Assembly (NCBI RefSeq): GCF_016107395.1
Contig: NZ_JAAIKO010000008.1
Span: 186,001 to 250,000 of the forward strand
Length of the DNA: 64,000 nucleotides
Direction: 5' to 3'
DNA from: Streptomyces fildesensis
GTDB lineage: Bacteria; Actinomycetota; Actinomycetes; Streptomycetales; Streptomycetaceae
In this document: positions 38,235-47,136 of the stretch, in pieces
Layout of the letters: every line of letters starts with the position of its first letter
Position numbering within the stretch: the first letter of the stretch is position 1
Notes under the pieces: generated by a model
Database searches by the model: none
What the model was told of the DNA's origin: nothing
Seen by the model: the letters and a program-made list of their open reading frames with translations, nothing else
Translations under genes and position numbers: made by a program

Positions 38235-39164
38235 GTGCTCGGTCCCGTGTTGCTCGCCGCCTCGCGCAGCGACCGCATGCGTCGCATCGTCGCCGCCGCG
38301 CCGATCACCCGTCCCGTGGTGAACCGTTTCGTCGCCGGCGACGAACTGCATCCCGCCATGGACAACGTCCGCGAGCTCACCGCCTCCGGCCTGGAGGTCA
38401 CCCTCGACCACCTGGGCGAGGACGTCACGGACGAGGCCACCGCGCACGCGACCCGCGACGCGTACCTGAGCCTGCTGCGGGCGCTGGAGACCGAGGGCCT
38501 CGGCACCCGCGCCGAGGTCTCCGTGAAGCTGTCCGCGTTCGGGCAGGCGCTGCCGGACGGCGGCCACGACATCGCGCTGGAGAACGTCCGCGAGGTCGCG
38601 GAGCTCGCCACCGCGATCGGCACCACGGTCACCCTCGACATGGAGGACCACACCACGGTCGACTCCACCCTGGGGATCCTCGCCGAGCTGCGCAAGGAAC
38701 ACCCCGACACCGGCGCCGTCATCCAGTCGTACCTGTTCCGCACCGAGGACGACGCCAGGAAGCTGGCCGTCGCCGGCTCGCGCGTGCGTCTGGTGAAGGG
38801 CGCCTACAAGGAGCCCGCGAGCGTCGCGTTCCAGTCCAAGGCCGAGGTCGACAAGGCGTATGTGCGAGTCCTGAAGATCCTCATGGCCGGTGACGGCTAC
38901 CCGATGATCGGCTCGCACGACCCGCGCATGATCGCCATCGCCCAGGAGCTGGCCGCGCGCTACGACCGCAAGCCCGGCAGCTACGAGTTCCAGATGCTCT
39001 ACGGCATCCGCACCGCCGAGCAGCGCCGCCTCGCGCACGACGGCGAGCGCATGCGCATCTACGTGCCTTACGGCGCAGACTGGTACGGATACTTCATGCG
39101 CCGCCTCGCGGAGCGTCCGGCCAACCTCGCCTTCTTCCTCCGTTCCTTCCTCCCCAGCCGCTGA
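38235..39164 (+). CDS. Proline dehydrogenase
   Basis: A 309-residue monofunctional FAD-dependent TIM barrel oxidising L-proline to pyrroline-5-carboxylate. Conserved strands include VSVKLSAFGQAL, TLDMEDHTTVDSTL, RLVKGAYKEPASVAF and GSHDPRMI, and the C-terminal EFQMLYGIRTAEQRRLA carries flavin-contacting residues. GAAGGAG precedes the GTG at 38235. The downstream gene pruA completes the conversion to glutamate. Monofunctional forms are normal in actinobacteria, so no fusion is missing. Confidence 0.93.
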   Translation: MLGPVLLAASRSDRMRRIVAAAPITRPVVNRFVAGDELHPAMDNVRELTASGLEVTLDHLGEDVTDEATAHATRDAYLSLLRALETEGLGTRAEVSVKLSAFGQALPDGGHDIALENVREVAELATAIGTTVTLDMEDHTTVDSTLGILAELRKEHPDTGAVIQSYLFRTEDDARKLAVAGSRVRLVKGAYKEPASVAFQSKAEVDKAYVRVLKILMAGDGYPMIGSHDPRMIAIAQELAARYDRKPGSYEFQMLYGIRTAEQRRLAHDGERMRIYVPYGADWYGYFMRRLAERPANLAFFLRSFLPSR

Positions 39165-39173
39165 GCCCACCCG

Positions 39174-39215
39174 TCACCCGCCGCCACCCTTCCAACGAGC
39201 GCTGCGCGCGCCCCC
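39174..39215. repeat. Dispersed repeat, copy B
   Basis: CCGTCACCCGCCGCCACCC followed by TTCCAACGAGCGCTGCGCG and CGCCCCC lies in the proline dehydrogenase-pruA gap. It matches copies at 25841-25892 and 44159-44203. Confidence 0.7.
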
Positions 39216-39285
39216 TTCACTCTCAACCTCGCTGAGTAACCCTCATCCCCGCTGCGAAACCCTCACCCCAAAGGAGCGCACCTCG

Positions 39286-40914
39286 ATGGATGCTGTGACC
39301 CAGGTCCCCACGCCGGTGAACGAGCCGATCCACTCCTACGCCCCGGGATCCCCCGAGCGCGCCCGGCTCGAAGCGAAGCTGAAGGAGCTGGCCGGCAATC
39401 CGATCGACCTGCCGATGACCATCGGCGGCGAGCAGCGGATGGGCGGCGGCGAGCGCTTCGACGTCGTGCAGCCGCACAATCACAGCGCCCGCATCGGCAC
39501 CTACGCCAACGCCACCGCCAAGGACGCGCAGGACGCCGTCGACGCCGCCCTCGCCGCTGCCCCGGCCTGGCGCGCGCTCTCCTTCGACGACCGCGCCGCG
39601 ATCATCCTGCGCGCCGCCGACCTGCTGTCGGGCCCGTGGCGCGAGACGCTCGCCGCCTCGACGATGCTCGGCCAGTCGAAGACCGCCCAGCAGGCCGAGA
39701 TCGACTGTCCGTGCGAGCTCGTCGACTTCTGGCGCTTCAATGTCTCCTTCGCCCGGCAGATCCTCGCCGAGCAGCCGATCAGCAGTGCCGGCGTGTGGAA
39801 CCGCAGCGACCACCGGCCGCTGGAAGGCTTCGTCTACGCGATCACGCCGTTCAACTTCACGGCCATCGCGGGCAACCTGCCGACCGCCCCCGCCCTGATG
39901 GGCAACACCGTCGTGTGGAAGCCGTCCCCGACGCAGACGCACGCCGCCGTGCTGCTCATGCGGGTGCTGGAGGCCGCCGGCCTCCCCAAGGGCGTCATCA
40001 ACCTGGTGACCGGTGACGGCATCGCCGTCTCCGAGGTGGCGCTCACCCACCCGGACCTGGCCGGCATCCACTTCACCGGCTCGACCAAGACCTTCCAGCA
40101 CCTGTGGAAGACGGTCGGCACCAACATCGAGAACTACAAGACGTACCCGCGTCTTGTCGGCGAGACCGGCGGCAAGGACTTCGTCGTCGCCCACCCCTCC
40201 GCCGACCCGGCGATCCTGAAGACCGCGCTGACCCGTGGCTCCTTCGAGTACCAGGGCCAGAAGTGCTCGGCCTCCTCCCGCGCCTACATCCCGCGCTCCA
40301 TCTGGGAGAACGGCTTCAAGGAGGAGTTCGCGGCCGAGGTCGACGGCATCACCATGGGTGACGTCACCGACCTGTCGAACTTCATCGGCGCCGTCATCGA
40401 CGAGCGTTCCTTCGCCAAGAACAAGGCGGCCATCGACCGCGCGAAGTCCGACCCGACGATCGAGGTCGTCGCCGGCGGCACCTACGACGACTCGGTCGGC
40501 TACTTCGTCCGCCCGACCGTCCTGGTCTCGACCGACCCGGCGAACGAGATCTTCCGCGACGAGTACTTCGGCCCGATCCTCGGCATCTACGTCTACGACG
40601 ACGCCGACTTCGACACCATGCTCGCCCAGATGGAGTCGGTCTCGCCGTACGCCCTCACCGGCTCGATCATCGCCCAGGACCGCGCCGCGGCCGTCGACGC
40701 GATGGAGAAGCTGCGCTTCGCCGCCGGCAACTTCTACATCAACGACAAGTCGACCGGCGCCGTCGTCGGCCAGCAGCCCTTCGGCGGTGGCCGCGCCTCG
40801 GGTACGAACGACAAGGCCGGCGCCGCGTCCAACCTGATGCGCTGGACGTCCACCCGCTCCATCAAGGAGACGCTGGTCCCGCCGACCGACTACCGGTACC
40901 CGCACCAGGGCTGA
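39286..40914 (+). CDS. pruA: L-glutamate gamma-semialdehyde dehydrogenase (P5C dehydrogenase)
   Basis: A 542-residue aldehyde dehydrogenase oxidising glutamate semialdehyde to glutamate. FVYAITPFNFTAIAGNLPTA is the family's NAD-site block, the general-base Glu lies in LVGETGGKDFVV, and the nucleophile Cys in YQGQKCSASSRAYIP. C-terminal residues include FGGGRASGTNDKAGA. The size and N-terminus are typical of the TIGR01236 group. AAAGGAG precedes the ATG at 39286, 121 nt after proline dehydrogenase, so the two probably form one operon. Confidence 0.96.
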   Translation: MDAVTQVPTPVNEPIHSYAPGSPERARLEAKLKELAGNPIDLPMTIGGEQRMGGGERFDVVQPHNHSARIGTYANATAKDAQDAVDAALAAAPAWRALSFDDRAAIILRAADLLSGPWRETLAASTMLGQSKTAQQAEIDCPCELVDFWRFNVSFARQILAEQPISSAGVWNRSDHRPLEGFVYAITPFNFTAIAGNLPTAPALMGNTVVWKPSPTQTHAAVLLMRVLEAAGLPKGVINLVTGDGIAVSEVALTHPDLAGIHFTGSTKTFQHLWKTVGTNIENYKTYPRLVGETGGKDFVVAHPSADPAILKTALTRGSFEYQGQKCSASSRAYIPRSIWENGFKEEFAAEVDGITMGDVTDLSNFIGAVIDERSFAKNKAAIDRAKSDPTIEVVAGGTYDDSVGYFVRPTVLVSTDPANEIFRDEYFGPILGIYVYDDADFDTMLAQMESVSPYALTGSIIAQDRAAAVDAMEKLRFAAGNFYINDKSTGAVVGQQPFGGGRASGTNDKAGAASNLMRWTSTRSIKETLVPPTDYRYPHQG

Positions 40915-40945
40915 TCAGGCCCTTAGCGGCCCCACCGCGGGCCGA

Positions 40946-41000
40946 CGCAGACCGCCGCCCCCGTATTCCGGTCCCCATCCGGATGCGGGGGTGGCCTGCG
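40946..41000 (+). terminator. Long imperfect hairpin after pruA
   Basis: CGCAG (40946-40950) with CTGCG (40996-41000), CCCCCG (40958-40963) with CGGGGG (40986-40991) and inner CCGG/CCGG make a layered hairpin about 30 nt after pruA. It probably ends the proline operon. Confidence 0.65.
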
Positions 41001-41219
41001 TTCGGGTGGTCTCCGTCTCAGATAGTAGGAAGTCCGAGTAACTGTGGAGACATAACTGCCGCGCTGACCTAGCTTTGTAGATGCCGAACGAATCGCTCCA
41101 CCAGCGATCGGCGGATGCGAACCAGCGCCCTTCACGCAGGTCACCCCCTGCCGCGCACGTTCCCCGCCCCGTTCTATGGCGACAACCATCTCCTTGATCT
41201 TCCTTTGGAGCTGATCACC
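41001..41219. other. Intergenic region with an unexplained AT-richer block
   Basis: Apart from the ends, the block from about 41015 to 41080 (for example GATAGTAGGAAGTCC and TAACTGTGGAGACATAAC) is much richer in A and T than its neighbours. I see no gene there. It may be a promoter or regulator site for the small gene at 41220. Confidence 0.3.
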
Positions 41220-41315
41220 ATGGACGAGACCGCACGCGAGAACGCGATGAAGGCACTGCAGCGCTCGCTCGACCGCCGGGACAACGGCGGCAGCACGGGC
41301 CACGAGGCTCGTTAG
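41220..41315 (+). CDS. 31-aa putative small protein
   Basis: Reads MDETARENAMKALQRSLDRR and ends in DNGGSTGHEAR. It has a Shine-Dalgarno (TTTGGAG) at the right distance and third-position GC bias, and is followed by a strong hairpin. An upstream in-frame ATG at 41115 would give 66 residues without a ribosome binding site. I do not know a function; conservation in other genomes would decide whether it is real. Confidence 0.45.
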   Translation: MDETARENAMKALQRSLDRRDNGGSTGHEAR

Positions 41316-41341
41316 CTCGGGCGCAGCCAACAACGAAGCGG

Positions 41342-41387
41342 TCCTCAAGCGCCGGACGGGCTGAAAAGCCCGTCCGCCGCTTGAGGA
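41342..41387. terminator. Bidirectional terminator
   Basis: TCCTCAAGC (41342-41350) with GCTTGAGGA (41379-41387), and GGACGGGCT (41354-41362) with AGCCCGTCC (41367-41375), loop GAAA. It separates the convergent small gene and the phosphatase. The arm sequence is a relative of the 3014-3127 repeats. Confidence 0.9.
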
Positions 41388-41393
41388 TGTTGC

Positions 41394-42987
41394 TCAGCGA
41401 GCCTTGCGCGCCACCGTGAAGTGGTCGACGCGCTCACCGGTCTCCGCCAGCGCGGACACCGTCAGCGTCGACGTCCGGCCGGACGACGCCGGCTCGACCT
41501 CGACCGCGATGAACGAGTAGCCCGTGTAGCGGACCCGGGACCAGGCGACGGTCTCGGTGACCTTGCCGCCGCCCTTGGCCGAGTGCCAGGTGGTGACGGA
41601 GTCGACGTTGTGCTCGTGACCCTCGTACGAGTCGGGCGCCGGGAAGTCGTAGAGGCTGCGGCCCGCGCCGCCGGCCGTCACGTAGACGACGCCGTCCTTC
41701 TCGGGGTGCACCGTGTCGCCGATGGCGACCGGCTTCGAGACCTTGCCGCCGCGGATCGCGTCGGTGCGCTCGTAGACGTGGTTGTGGCCGTTGACGACCA
41801 GGTCGACCTGGTGCTTCTCGAAGAGCGGCACCCACTTCTCCTGCACACCGCCGTCGGAGGCGTGCGAGTTGGTGGTCGAGAAGGCGCAGTGGTGGAAGAA
41901 GACCACGATGAAGTCGATGCCGCGCTGCCTGCGCAGCTCACCGAGGCGCTTGTCCAGCCACGCGGTCTGCTTGCCGGCGCTGATGTCGTAGTTGGCCGGG
42001 ATCTCGTACGAGACGTCGTTCGCGTCGAGCGCCACCACAGCGGTGTTGCCGTAGACGAAGGAGTACGCGCCCGGCTGGTTCTTCGCGTCCGGGCCGTTGC
42101 CCGGCAGGCTCCAGCGCGCTTCCTGGCCGCCGTAACCGTTGGGGGAGTACCAGGCCTCCATGTCGTGGTTGCCGGTCGTCACCATCCACGGGACACGGGC
42201 CGCGACGGACTCGGTCTGGGCCAGGAACTGGTCCCAGGTCCGCGCGTCGTAGACGGAGGAGTCGGACTGCTGGCCGGAACCGGCCGGGTCGGCGTAGCAG
42301 ATGTCGCCGGCGTGCAGGTGGAACGCCGGGTTCTGCGCCAGGATCAGGCTGTCGTTGGCGAGCGCGTGGTAGCTGACGCCCTGGTCGCCGAAGGCGGTGA
42401 AGGTGAACCGCTCACCGCTGCGCGCGGGCGCGGTGGTGAAGGTGCCGATGGTGCCGAACGCCTGGCCGGCGGCCGGGTCGAAGCCCTCGTGGCCCACACC
42501 GTAGTAATAGGTCGTGCCGGGGTGCAGCCCGTCCAGCGCCGCGTGCAGGTAGTACTGGTCCACCGGCGGCAGCTTGCTGTTGGAGCAGCTGCGGGGTGTG
42601 CAGCGCGCGGACCTCGGCCTGGATCTTGTGGCTGAGGGCCCAGGGCTTGAGGCCCACCCGGATGAACGGCTTCTTGACGGCCAGCGGGACCTGCCAGGAG
42701 ACCCGGAACTGGGTCTTGGGGTCCGCGCCGAAGGCGAGGTGGCGCCCGAAGGGGGCGACGAGGGAGCCGCTGACGTGATGCCCGGTCGCGGGCTTGCTCA
42801 GCAGCGTGGGGGAGGCGGCGGCCGCGGTGCCGCTCAGCAGTCCGGCCCCCGCCACCGCACCGGCGGCAGCGACGGTGCCGCGCATGACCCCGCGGCGGGT
42901 CAGCCGGGAGCGCAGGTATTCATGCTGTTCGGCCATGCTCATCCGGTCGGCGAGCTTGTCCGCAATACCCATACGTGGTGTGTCCAT
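41394..42987 (-). pseudogene. Tat-exported purple acid phosphatase-like metallophosphoesterase, frameshifted
   Basis: Two reading frames together give a ~530-residue phosphoesterase. The N-terminal part (start ATG 42987) has a Tat signal (LTRRGVMRG) and the fibronectin-like domain. The C-terminal part has the metal-binding set FGDQG, HAGDICYAD, GNHDM, FFHHCAF and GHNHVYER. Frames change at about 42581-42590, where HTPQL switches to SNSKLPPVDQYYLHA. One extra base in CTGCTCC would explain it. This is either a true inactivating mutation, a sequence error or rare frameshifting. In streptomycetes such enzymes are usually intact, secreted phosphatases. Confidence 0.8.
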
Positions 42988-43060
42988 GCCGCGCAATCTC
43001 GCATTGCCGTTCGACACTTGGTCGTACTCCGGATGAACGGTGCATGGCGACCCTCCCATA

Positions 43061-43077
43061 TGTCCGTCATGCGGACA
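43061..43077. promoter_or_regulatory. Inverted repeat upstream of leuB
   Basis: TGTCCG, spacer TCATG, CGGACA. It lies 40-57 nt before the leuB start in the divergent region with the phosphatase. It is a plausible regulator site. Confidence 0.4.
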
Positions 43078-43104
43078 CCATGTGTCATTCAATGGGACGC
43101 CGAG

Positions 43105-43110
43105 TAGGGT
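43105..43110 (+). promoter_or_regulatory. leuB -10 element
   Basis: TAGGGT is 7 nt before the ATG at 43118 with no Shine-Dalgarno, the same leaderless layout as at 4376-4389. Confidence 0.5.
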
Positions 43111-43117
43111 TTCCGCC

Positions 43118-44155
43118 ATGTCTCGCACCCTCAGCCTCGCAGTGATCCCCGGTGACGGAATCGGCCAGGAGGTCGTGGCCGAAGGCCTCAAGGTCCTTGC
43201 CGCCGCCCTCCCTTCGGACGTGAAGCTGGAGACGAAGTCCTTCGATTTCGGCGCCAAGCGCTATCACGCCACGGGTGAGACGCTCACCGAGGACGATCTG
43301 ACGCAGCTCAAGGAGCACGACGCGATCCTGCTCGGCGCGATCGGCGACCCGTCCGTGCCGTCCGGAGTGCTGGAGCGCGGCTTCCTGCTGAAGCTCCGCT
43401 TCGCCTTCGACCACCACGTCAACCTCCGCCCCAGCAGGCTCTTCCCCGGCGTGGCCACCCCGCTGGCCGGCAGCCCGGACATCGACTTCGTCGTGGTCCG
43501 TGAAGGCACCGAGGGCCCGTACACCGGCAACGGCGGTTCCATCAGGACCGGCACCCCGCACGAGGTGGCCACCGAGGTCAGCCTGAACACCGCGTTCGGC
43601 ATCGAGCGCGTGGTGCGTGACGCCTACGCCCGCGCCCAGGCCCGCCCGCGCAAGAAGCTCACGCTGGTCCACAAGAACAACGTGCTGGTCTACGCCGGCC
43701 ACCTGTGGACGAACATCTTCAACAAGGTCGGCGAAGAGTTCCCCGACGTGACCACGGACTATCTGCACGTGGACGCGGCGACGATCTTCCTCGTCACCGA
43801 CCCCGCGCGCTTCGACGTGATCGTCACCGACAACCTCTTCGGCGACATCATCACCGACCTCGCCGCCGCCGTCTCCGGCGGCATCGGGGTCGCCGCCAGC
43901 GGCAACATCAACCCCAGCGGCGATTTCCCGTCGATGTTCGAGCCGGTGCACGGCTCCGCCCCGGACATCGCCGGCCAGAGCAAGGCCGACCCGACCGCGA
44001 CGATCCTGTCCGTGGCCCTGCTGCTCCAGCACCTGGGCTACGCCGACGAGGCCGCCCGCGTCGAGAAGGCCGTGCACGCGGACCTCGCCGAGCGCTCCGC
44101 CCCGCGCAGCACGGTGGAGGTCGGCGACGCGCTGGCCGCCCGAGTAGCCGGCTAG
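43118..44155 (+). CDS. leuB: 3-isopropylmalate dehydrogenase
   Basis: A 345-residue NAD-dependent decarboxylating dehydrogenase of leucine synthesis. It opens [20 protein letters not shown], with [25 protein letters not shown], the Lys of the active site in [14 protein letters not shown], and Asp residues binding the metal in [20 protein letters not shown] (residues ~235-260). The last third has [20 protein letters not shown]. It is the shorter actinobacterial form. The start ATG 43118 is preceded by TAGGGT and no Shine-Dalgarno. Confidence 0.96.
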   Translation: MSRTLSLAVIPGDGIGQEVVAEGLKVLAAALPSDVKLETKSFDFGAKRYHATGETLTEDDLTQLKEHDAILLGAIGDPSVPSGVLERGFLLKLRFAFDHHVNLRPSRLFPGVATPLAGSPDIDFVVVREGTEGPYTGNGGSIRTGTPHEVATEVSLNTAFGIERVVRDAYARAQARPRKKLTLVHKNNVLVYAGHLWTNIFNKVGEEFPDVTTDYLHVDAATIFLVTDPARFDVIVTDNLFGDIITDLAAAVSGGIGVAASGNINPSGDFPSMFEPVHGSAPDIAGQSKADPTATILSVALLLQHLGYADEAARVEKAVHADLAERSAPRSTVEVGDALAARVAG

Positions 44156-44158
44156 CGC

Positions 44159-44203
44159 CCGCCCGTCTCCCGCCACCGCCCTTCCAGGGAGCGCTTCGCG
44201 CGC
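44159..44203. repeat. Dispersed repeat, copy C
   Basis: CCGCCCGTCTCCCGCCACCG followed by CCCTTCCAGGGAGCGCTTCG and CGCGCA, right after the leuB stop. A more diverged copy of the element at 25841 and 39174. Confidence 0.65.
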
Positions 44204-44281
44204 ACCTACCCCTCTGGCCCCCCTGGGCCAATCCCCCGGCCGGGTGCGACCATCGACCCCGGGCCGCACATTTATGCCGAT

Positions 44282-44314
44282 GGCCCCATCGCTGCGATAA
44301 TCAGCGGTGGGGCC
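44282..44314. terminator. 13-bp hairpin with CGATAAT loop
   Basis: GGCCCCATCGCTG (44282-44294) pairs with CAGCGGTGGGGCC (44302-44314), one G-U pair, loop CGATAAT. It may terminate leuB, but the loop resembles a -10 and the structure precedes ilvE by 85 nt, so it could be a regulatory site. Confidence 0.55.
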
Positions 44315-44398
44315 GCTGTGCGAGGGGAAACTCGGACGTCCAAGCACTGGGACGGCGGGTGCGGTCCGCCATGACCTCACGGTGAAGGACACGCAGAC

Positions 44399-45487
44399 AT
44401 GACGACGACGCCCACGATCGAGCTCAAGCCTTCCTCGCACCCGCTGTCCGACGCGGAGCGCGAGGCGATCCTCGCCAACCCCGGGTTCGGCCGCCACTTC
44501 ACCGACAACATGGTGACGATCCGGTGGACCGAGGGCCGTGGCTGGCACGACGCGCAGCTCGTGCCGTACGCCCCGCTCTCCATCGACCCGGCGAACATGA
44601 CGCTGCACTACGCGCAGACGATCTTCGAGGGCCTGAAGGCGTACCGCCAGCCCGACGGCACGGTCGCCACCTTCCGTCCCGAGGCCAACGCCAAGCGCTT
44701 CCAGGACTCCGCGCGCCGGCTGGCCATGCCCGAGCTGCCCGTCGAGACGTTCATCGAGGCCGTGGACGCGATCGTCGGCCAGGACAAGGCGTGGGTGCCC
44801 AGCGCGGGCGAGCAGTCGCTCTACCTGCGGCCGTTCATGTTCGCCACCGAGGTCGGGCTGGGCGTCAAGCCGGCCAACGAGTACCTCTTCATGGTGATCG
44901 CCTCACCGGCCGGCGCGTACTTCGCCGGCGGCGTGAAGCCGGTCTCCGTCTGGCTCTCCGAGGAGTACGTGCGCGCCGCGCCCGGCGGCACCGGCGCCGC
45001 GAAGGCCGGCGGCAACTACGCCGCGTCCCTCATCGCCCAGGCCCAGGCCATCGAGCACGGCTGCGACCAGGTCGTCTGGCTGGACGCGATCGAGCGCAGC
45101 TGGATCGAGGAGATGGGGGGCATGAACCTGTACTTCGTGTCCGGCAACAAGATCCTCACCCCCGCCCTGACCGGCTCGCTGCTCCCCGGCATCACCCGCG
45201 ACTCGCTGCTGAAGATCGCCGCGGACCTGGGCTACGACGTCAACGAGGGCCGGATCTCCGTCGAGGACTGGAAGCGCGGCTGCGCCGACGGCACCATCAC
45301 CGAGGTCTTCGCCTGCGGCACCGCCGCCGTGATCACCCCGGTCGGCTCCGTCAAGTCCACCCGAGCCGACTGGACCGTCGCCGACGGCAACCCCGGCAAG
45401 GTGACGATGAAGCTCCGCGAAGCACTCCTGTCCATCCAGACCGGCACGGCCCCGGACCCCCACGGCTGGATGCACCAGCTCGGCTAG
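44399..45487 (+). CDS. ilvE: Branched-chain amino acid aminotransferase
   Basis: A 362-residue class IV PLP aminotransferase transferring the amino group to the keto acids of leucine, isoleucine and valine. It has [24 protein letters not shown], the PLP lysine in [14 protein letters not shown], and [11 protein letters not shown] with [16 protein letters not shown] toward the C-terminus. GAAGGAC is the ribosome binding site of ATG 44399. It is separated from leuB by 243 nt, and its own promoter may be there. A perfect hairpin follows at 45509. Confidence 0.97.
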   Translation: MTTTPTIELKPSSHPLSDAEREAILANPGFGRHFTDNMVTIRWTEGRGWHDAQLVPYAPLSIDPANMTLHYAQTIFEGLKAYRQPDGTVATFRPEANAKRFQDSARRLAMPELPVETFIEAVDAIVGQDKAWVPSAGEQSLYLRPFMFATEVGLGVKPANEYLFMVIASPAGAYFAGGVKPVSVWLSEEYVRAAPGGTGAAKAGGNYAASLIAQAQAIEHGCDQVVWLDAIERSWIEEMGGMNLYFVSGNKILTPALTGSLLPGITRDSLLKIAADLGYDVNEGRISVEDWKRGCADGTITEVFACGTAAVITPVGSVKSTRADWTVADGNPGKVTMKLREALLSIQTGTAPDPHGWMHQLG

Positions 45488-45508
45488 GACCCGCACATCT
45501 TCGGCCAG

Positions 45509-45551
45509 GTTGTGCCCACCCGTTCCGCAAGGCGGAACGGGTGGGCACAAC
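45509..45551. terminator. Perfect 20-bp bidirectional terminator
   Basis: GTTGTGCCCACCCGTTCCGC (45509-45528), loop AAG, and the exact reverse complement (45532-45551). It separates convergent ilvE and the permease gene. Confidence 0.95.
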
Positions 45552-45575
45552 CGACCACCGGCCCGCACGGGCTTG

Positions 45576-47003
45576 TCAGACCTGCTGCACGAGCGCCCGC
45601 TCCGTTTCCTTCGCCGGAAGCGGATGCGGGCGTTTGGCGTTCAGCGCGAGATACGCGCCGGCCGTGACAGCCGCCGACAGCAGGAAGCTGAAATCGATGC
45701 CGCCGGTCCACGAAACGAGCGGTCCGCTGTAAAGCGGCGTATCCACGGCCAGGAGGCCGATCACCGCGCCGGAGGCCCAGGCGGCGGTAGCCGCGACGTT
45801 CCAGCCGCCCCGGTACCAGTACAGCCCCCCACGCGTCCCCCGGTTGAAAACCTGCAGCGCATCGGTGTCGTAGCGGCCTCGAACCCGCACGAACCCCAGC
45901 AGCGTCACCACCGCCCAAGGCGTCCCCACCGCCGTCAGCAACAGCACGAACGACGTCATCGCGTCCTGCGCCGCCCACGCGAAGTGCCCCAGGAAGACCA
46001 GTGCGGTGGAGAAGGCCGCCACGACGTACGTGGCCTGCGTCCGGGACGCGCGGGGCAGGATCGCGTCCAGGTCGAGGCCCATGCTGTAGAGCATCAGGCC
46101 GGCGTTGCCGACCGAGCCCGCCGAGGCGTTGGCCAGCAGTAGCGCGAGGTACCAGGCGGGGGCGGCGGCCACCAGCGGGCCCGCGTAGTCGTCGGCGGCG
46201 CCGACGGCCAGGGCGGTGAACGTGCCGAACAGCTGCGGCACGAGGAGCCCGACGACCAGGCCCAGACAGGTGGACCAGAAGACCTTGCGCTGACTGAAGC
46301 GGCGCGGCGAGATGTAGCGCGTGTAGTCGCCGAGCAGCGTGATGAAGGCGATGGGCCCGCTCAGCCCGGCGGACACGGCCGCGAGCAGCCAGGTCGGCCA
46401 GAAGCCGCCGAGCAGGTACGTGGAACCTTCCACCGGTGAGGTGGTGAAGCTGCCGGCGTAGGCGATGAAGCCGATGAGCAGCAGCACGGTGAGGCCGACG
46501 GCCAGGGCGCGGCTGAGCCGCAGCAGCATCCGGTAGCCAAAGACGGCGGCGGTCGCGGTGCAGGCGGCGAGGGCCGCGTAGACGACGGCGTAGCTCGCCG
46601 CGCCGGTCGGCAGGCCGAAGAGCCGGTTGAGGCAGCCGACGACGGCGTCGCCGCCGACCCACAGGGTCAGGGCGGTGTAGCCGAGCGAGAGCAGCAGGCC
46701 GATGACCGATCCGAGCAGCCGGCCGCGTACCCCGAAGTGGGCGCCGCTGCTGGTGGAGAGGTTCGTGGCGCTGCGCAGCGATACGAGGGCGAGCGGCGCG
46801 GTCAGCAGCGTGCCGACCAGGGTGCCGGCCGCCAGGGCGCTCACCGAGGCCCACCAGCCGAGGCCGAAGGAGACCGGCAGCCAGCCGAAGACGATCACTC
46901 CCAGGGCGAGATTCGACCCGAGCAGGATGCTGACCAGATCGCGCGGGCCGCTGGTGCGCTCCTCGTCCGGAACGGTGTCGACTCCGCGTTGCTCGATCTG
47001 CAT
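45576..47003 (-). CDS. NCS1 family nucleobase/cytosine-type permease
   Basis: A 475-residue transporter with about twelve TM helices, matching cytosine/purine/allantoin permeases. Conserved features are LVSILLGSNLALGVIVFGWL (TM1, substrate-binding region), FGVRGRLLGSVIG (TM3-4), and LSGPIAFITLLGDYTRYI (TM6). Charge is low and the C-terminus is cytoplasmic. I use ATG 47003 with GTAGGGAGACC upstream; ATG 47045 with GGGAGACA is almost as good. It is divergent from the urease-like operon across 133 nt and could import its substrate, for example a ureide or nucleobase. Confidence 0.88.
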   Translation of the reverse strand: MQIEQRGVDTVPDEERTSGPRDLVSILLGSNLALGVIVFGWLPVSFGLGWWASVSALAAGTLVGTLLTAPLALVSLRSATNLSTSSGAHFGVRGRLLGSVIGLLLSLGYTALTLWVGGDAVVGCLNRLFGLPTGAASYAVVYAALAACTATAAVFGYRMLLRLSRALAVGLTVLLLIGFIAYAGSFTTSPVEGSTYLLGGFWPTWLLAAVSAGLSGPIAFITLLGDYTRYISPRRFSQRKVFWSTCLGLVVGLLVPQLFGTFTALAVGAADDYAGPLVAAAPAWYLALLLANASAGSVGNAGLMLYSMGLDLDAILPRASRTQATYVVAAFSTALVFLGHFAWAAQDAMTSFVLLLTAVGTPWAVVTLLGFVRVRGRYDTDALQVFNRGTRGGLYWYRGGWNVAATAAWASGAVIGLLAVDTPLYSGPLVSWTGGIDFSFLLSAAVTAGAYLALNAKRPHPLPAKETERALVQQV

Positions 47004-47136
47004 GGGCGGTCTCCCTACGGGGTTCCTGTCGTCTTTGAACGCCATTCAATGTCTCCCACCTATGGCCTACGGTCAATACTTCCCGTCGACGGGATGAATT
47101 GTTAGAGTGGTGTTCTAACCCTTCGAGAGGCGCGAC

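Noticed and set aside
41115..41219. Longer form of the 31-aa gene
   Set aside because: The upstream ATG has no ribosome binding site, whereas ATG 41220 has TTTGGAG.
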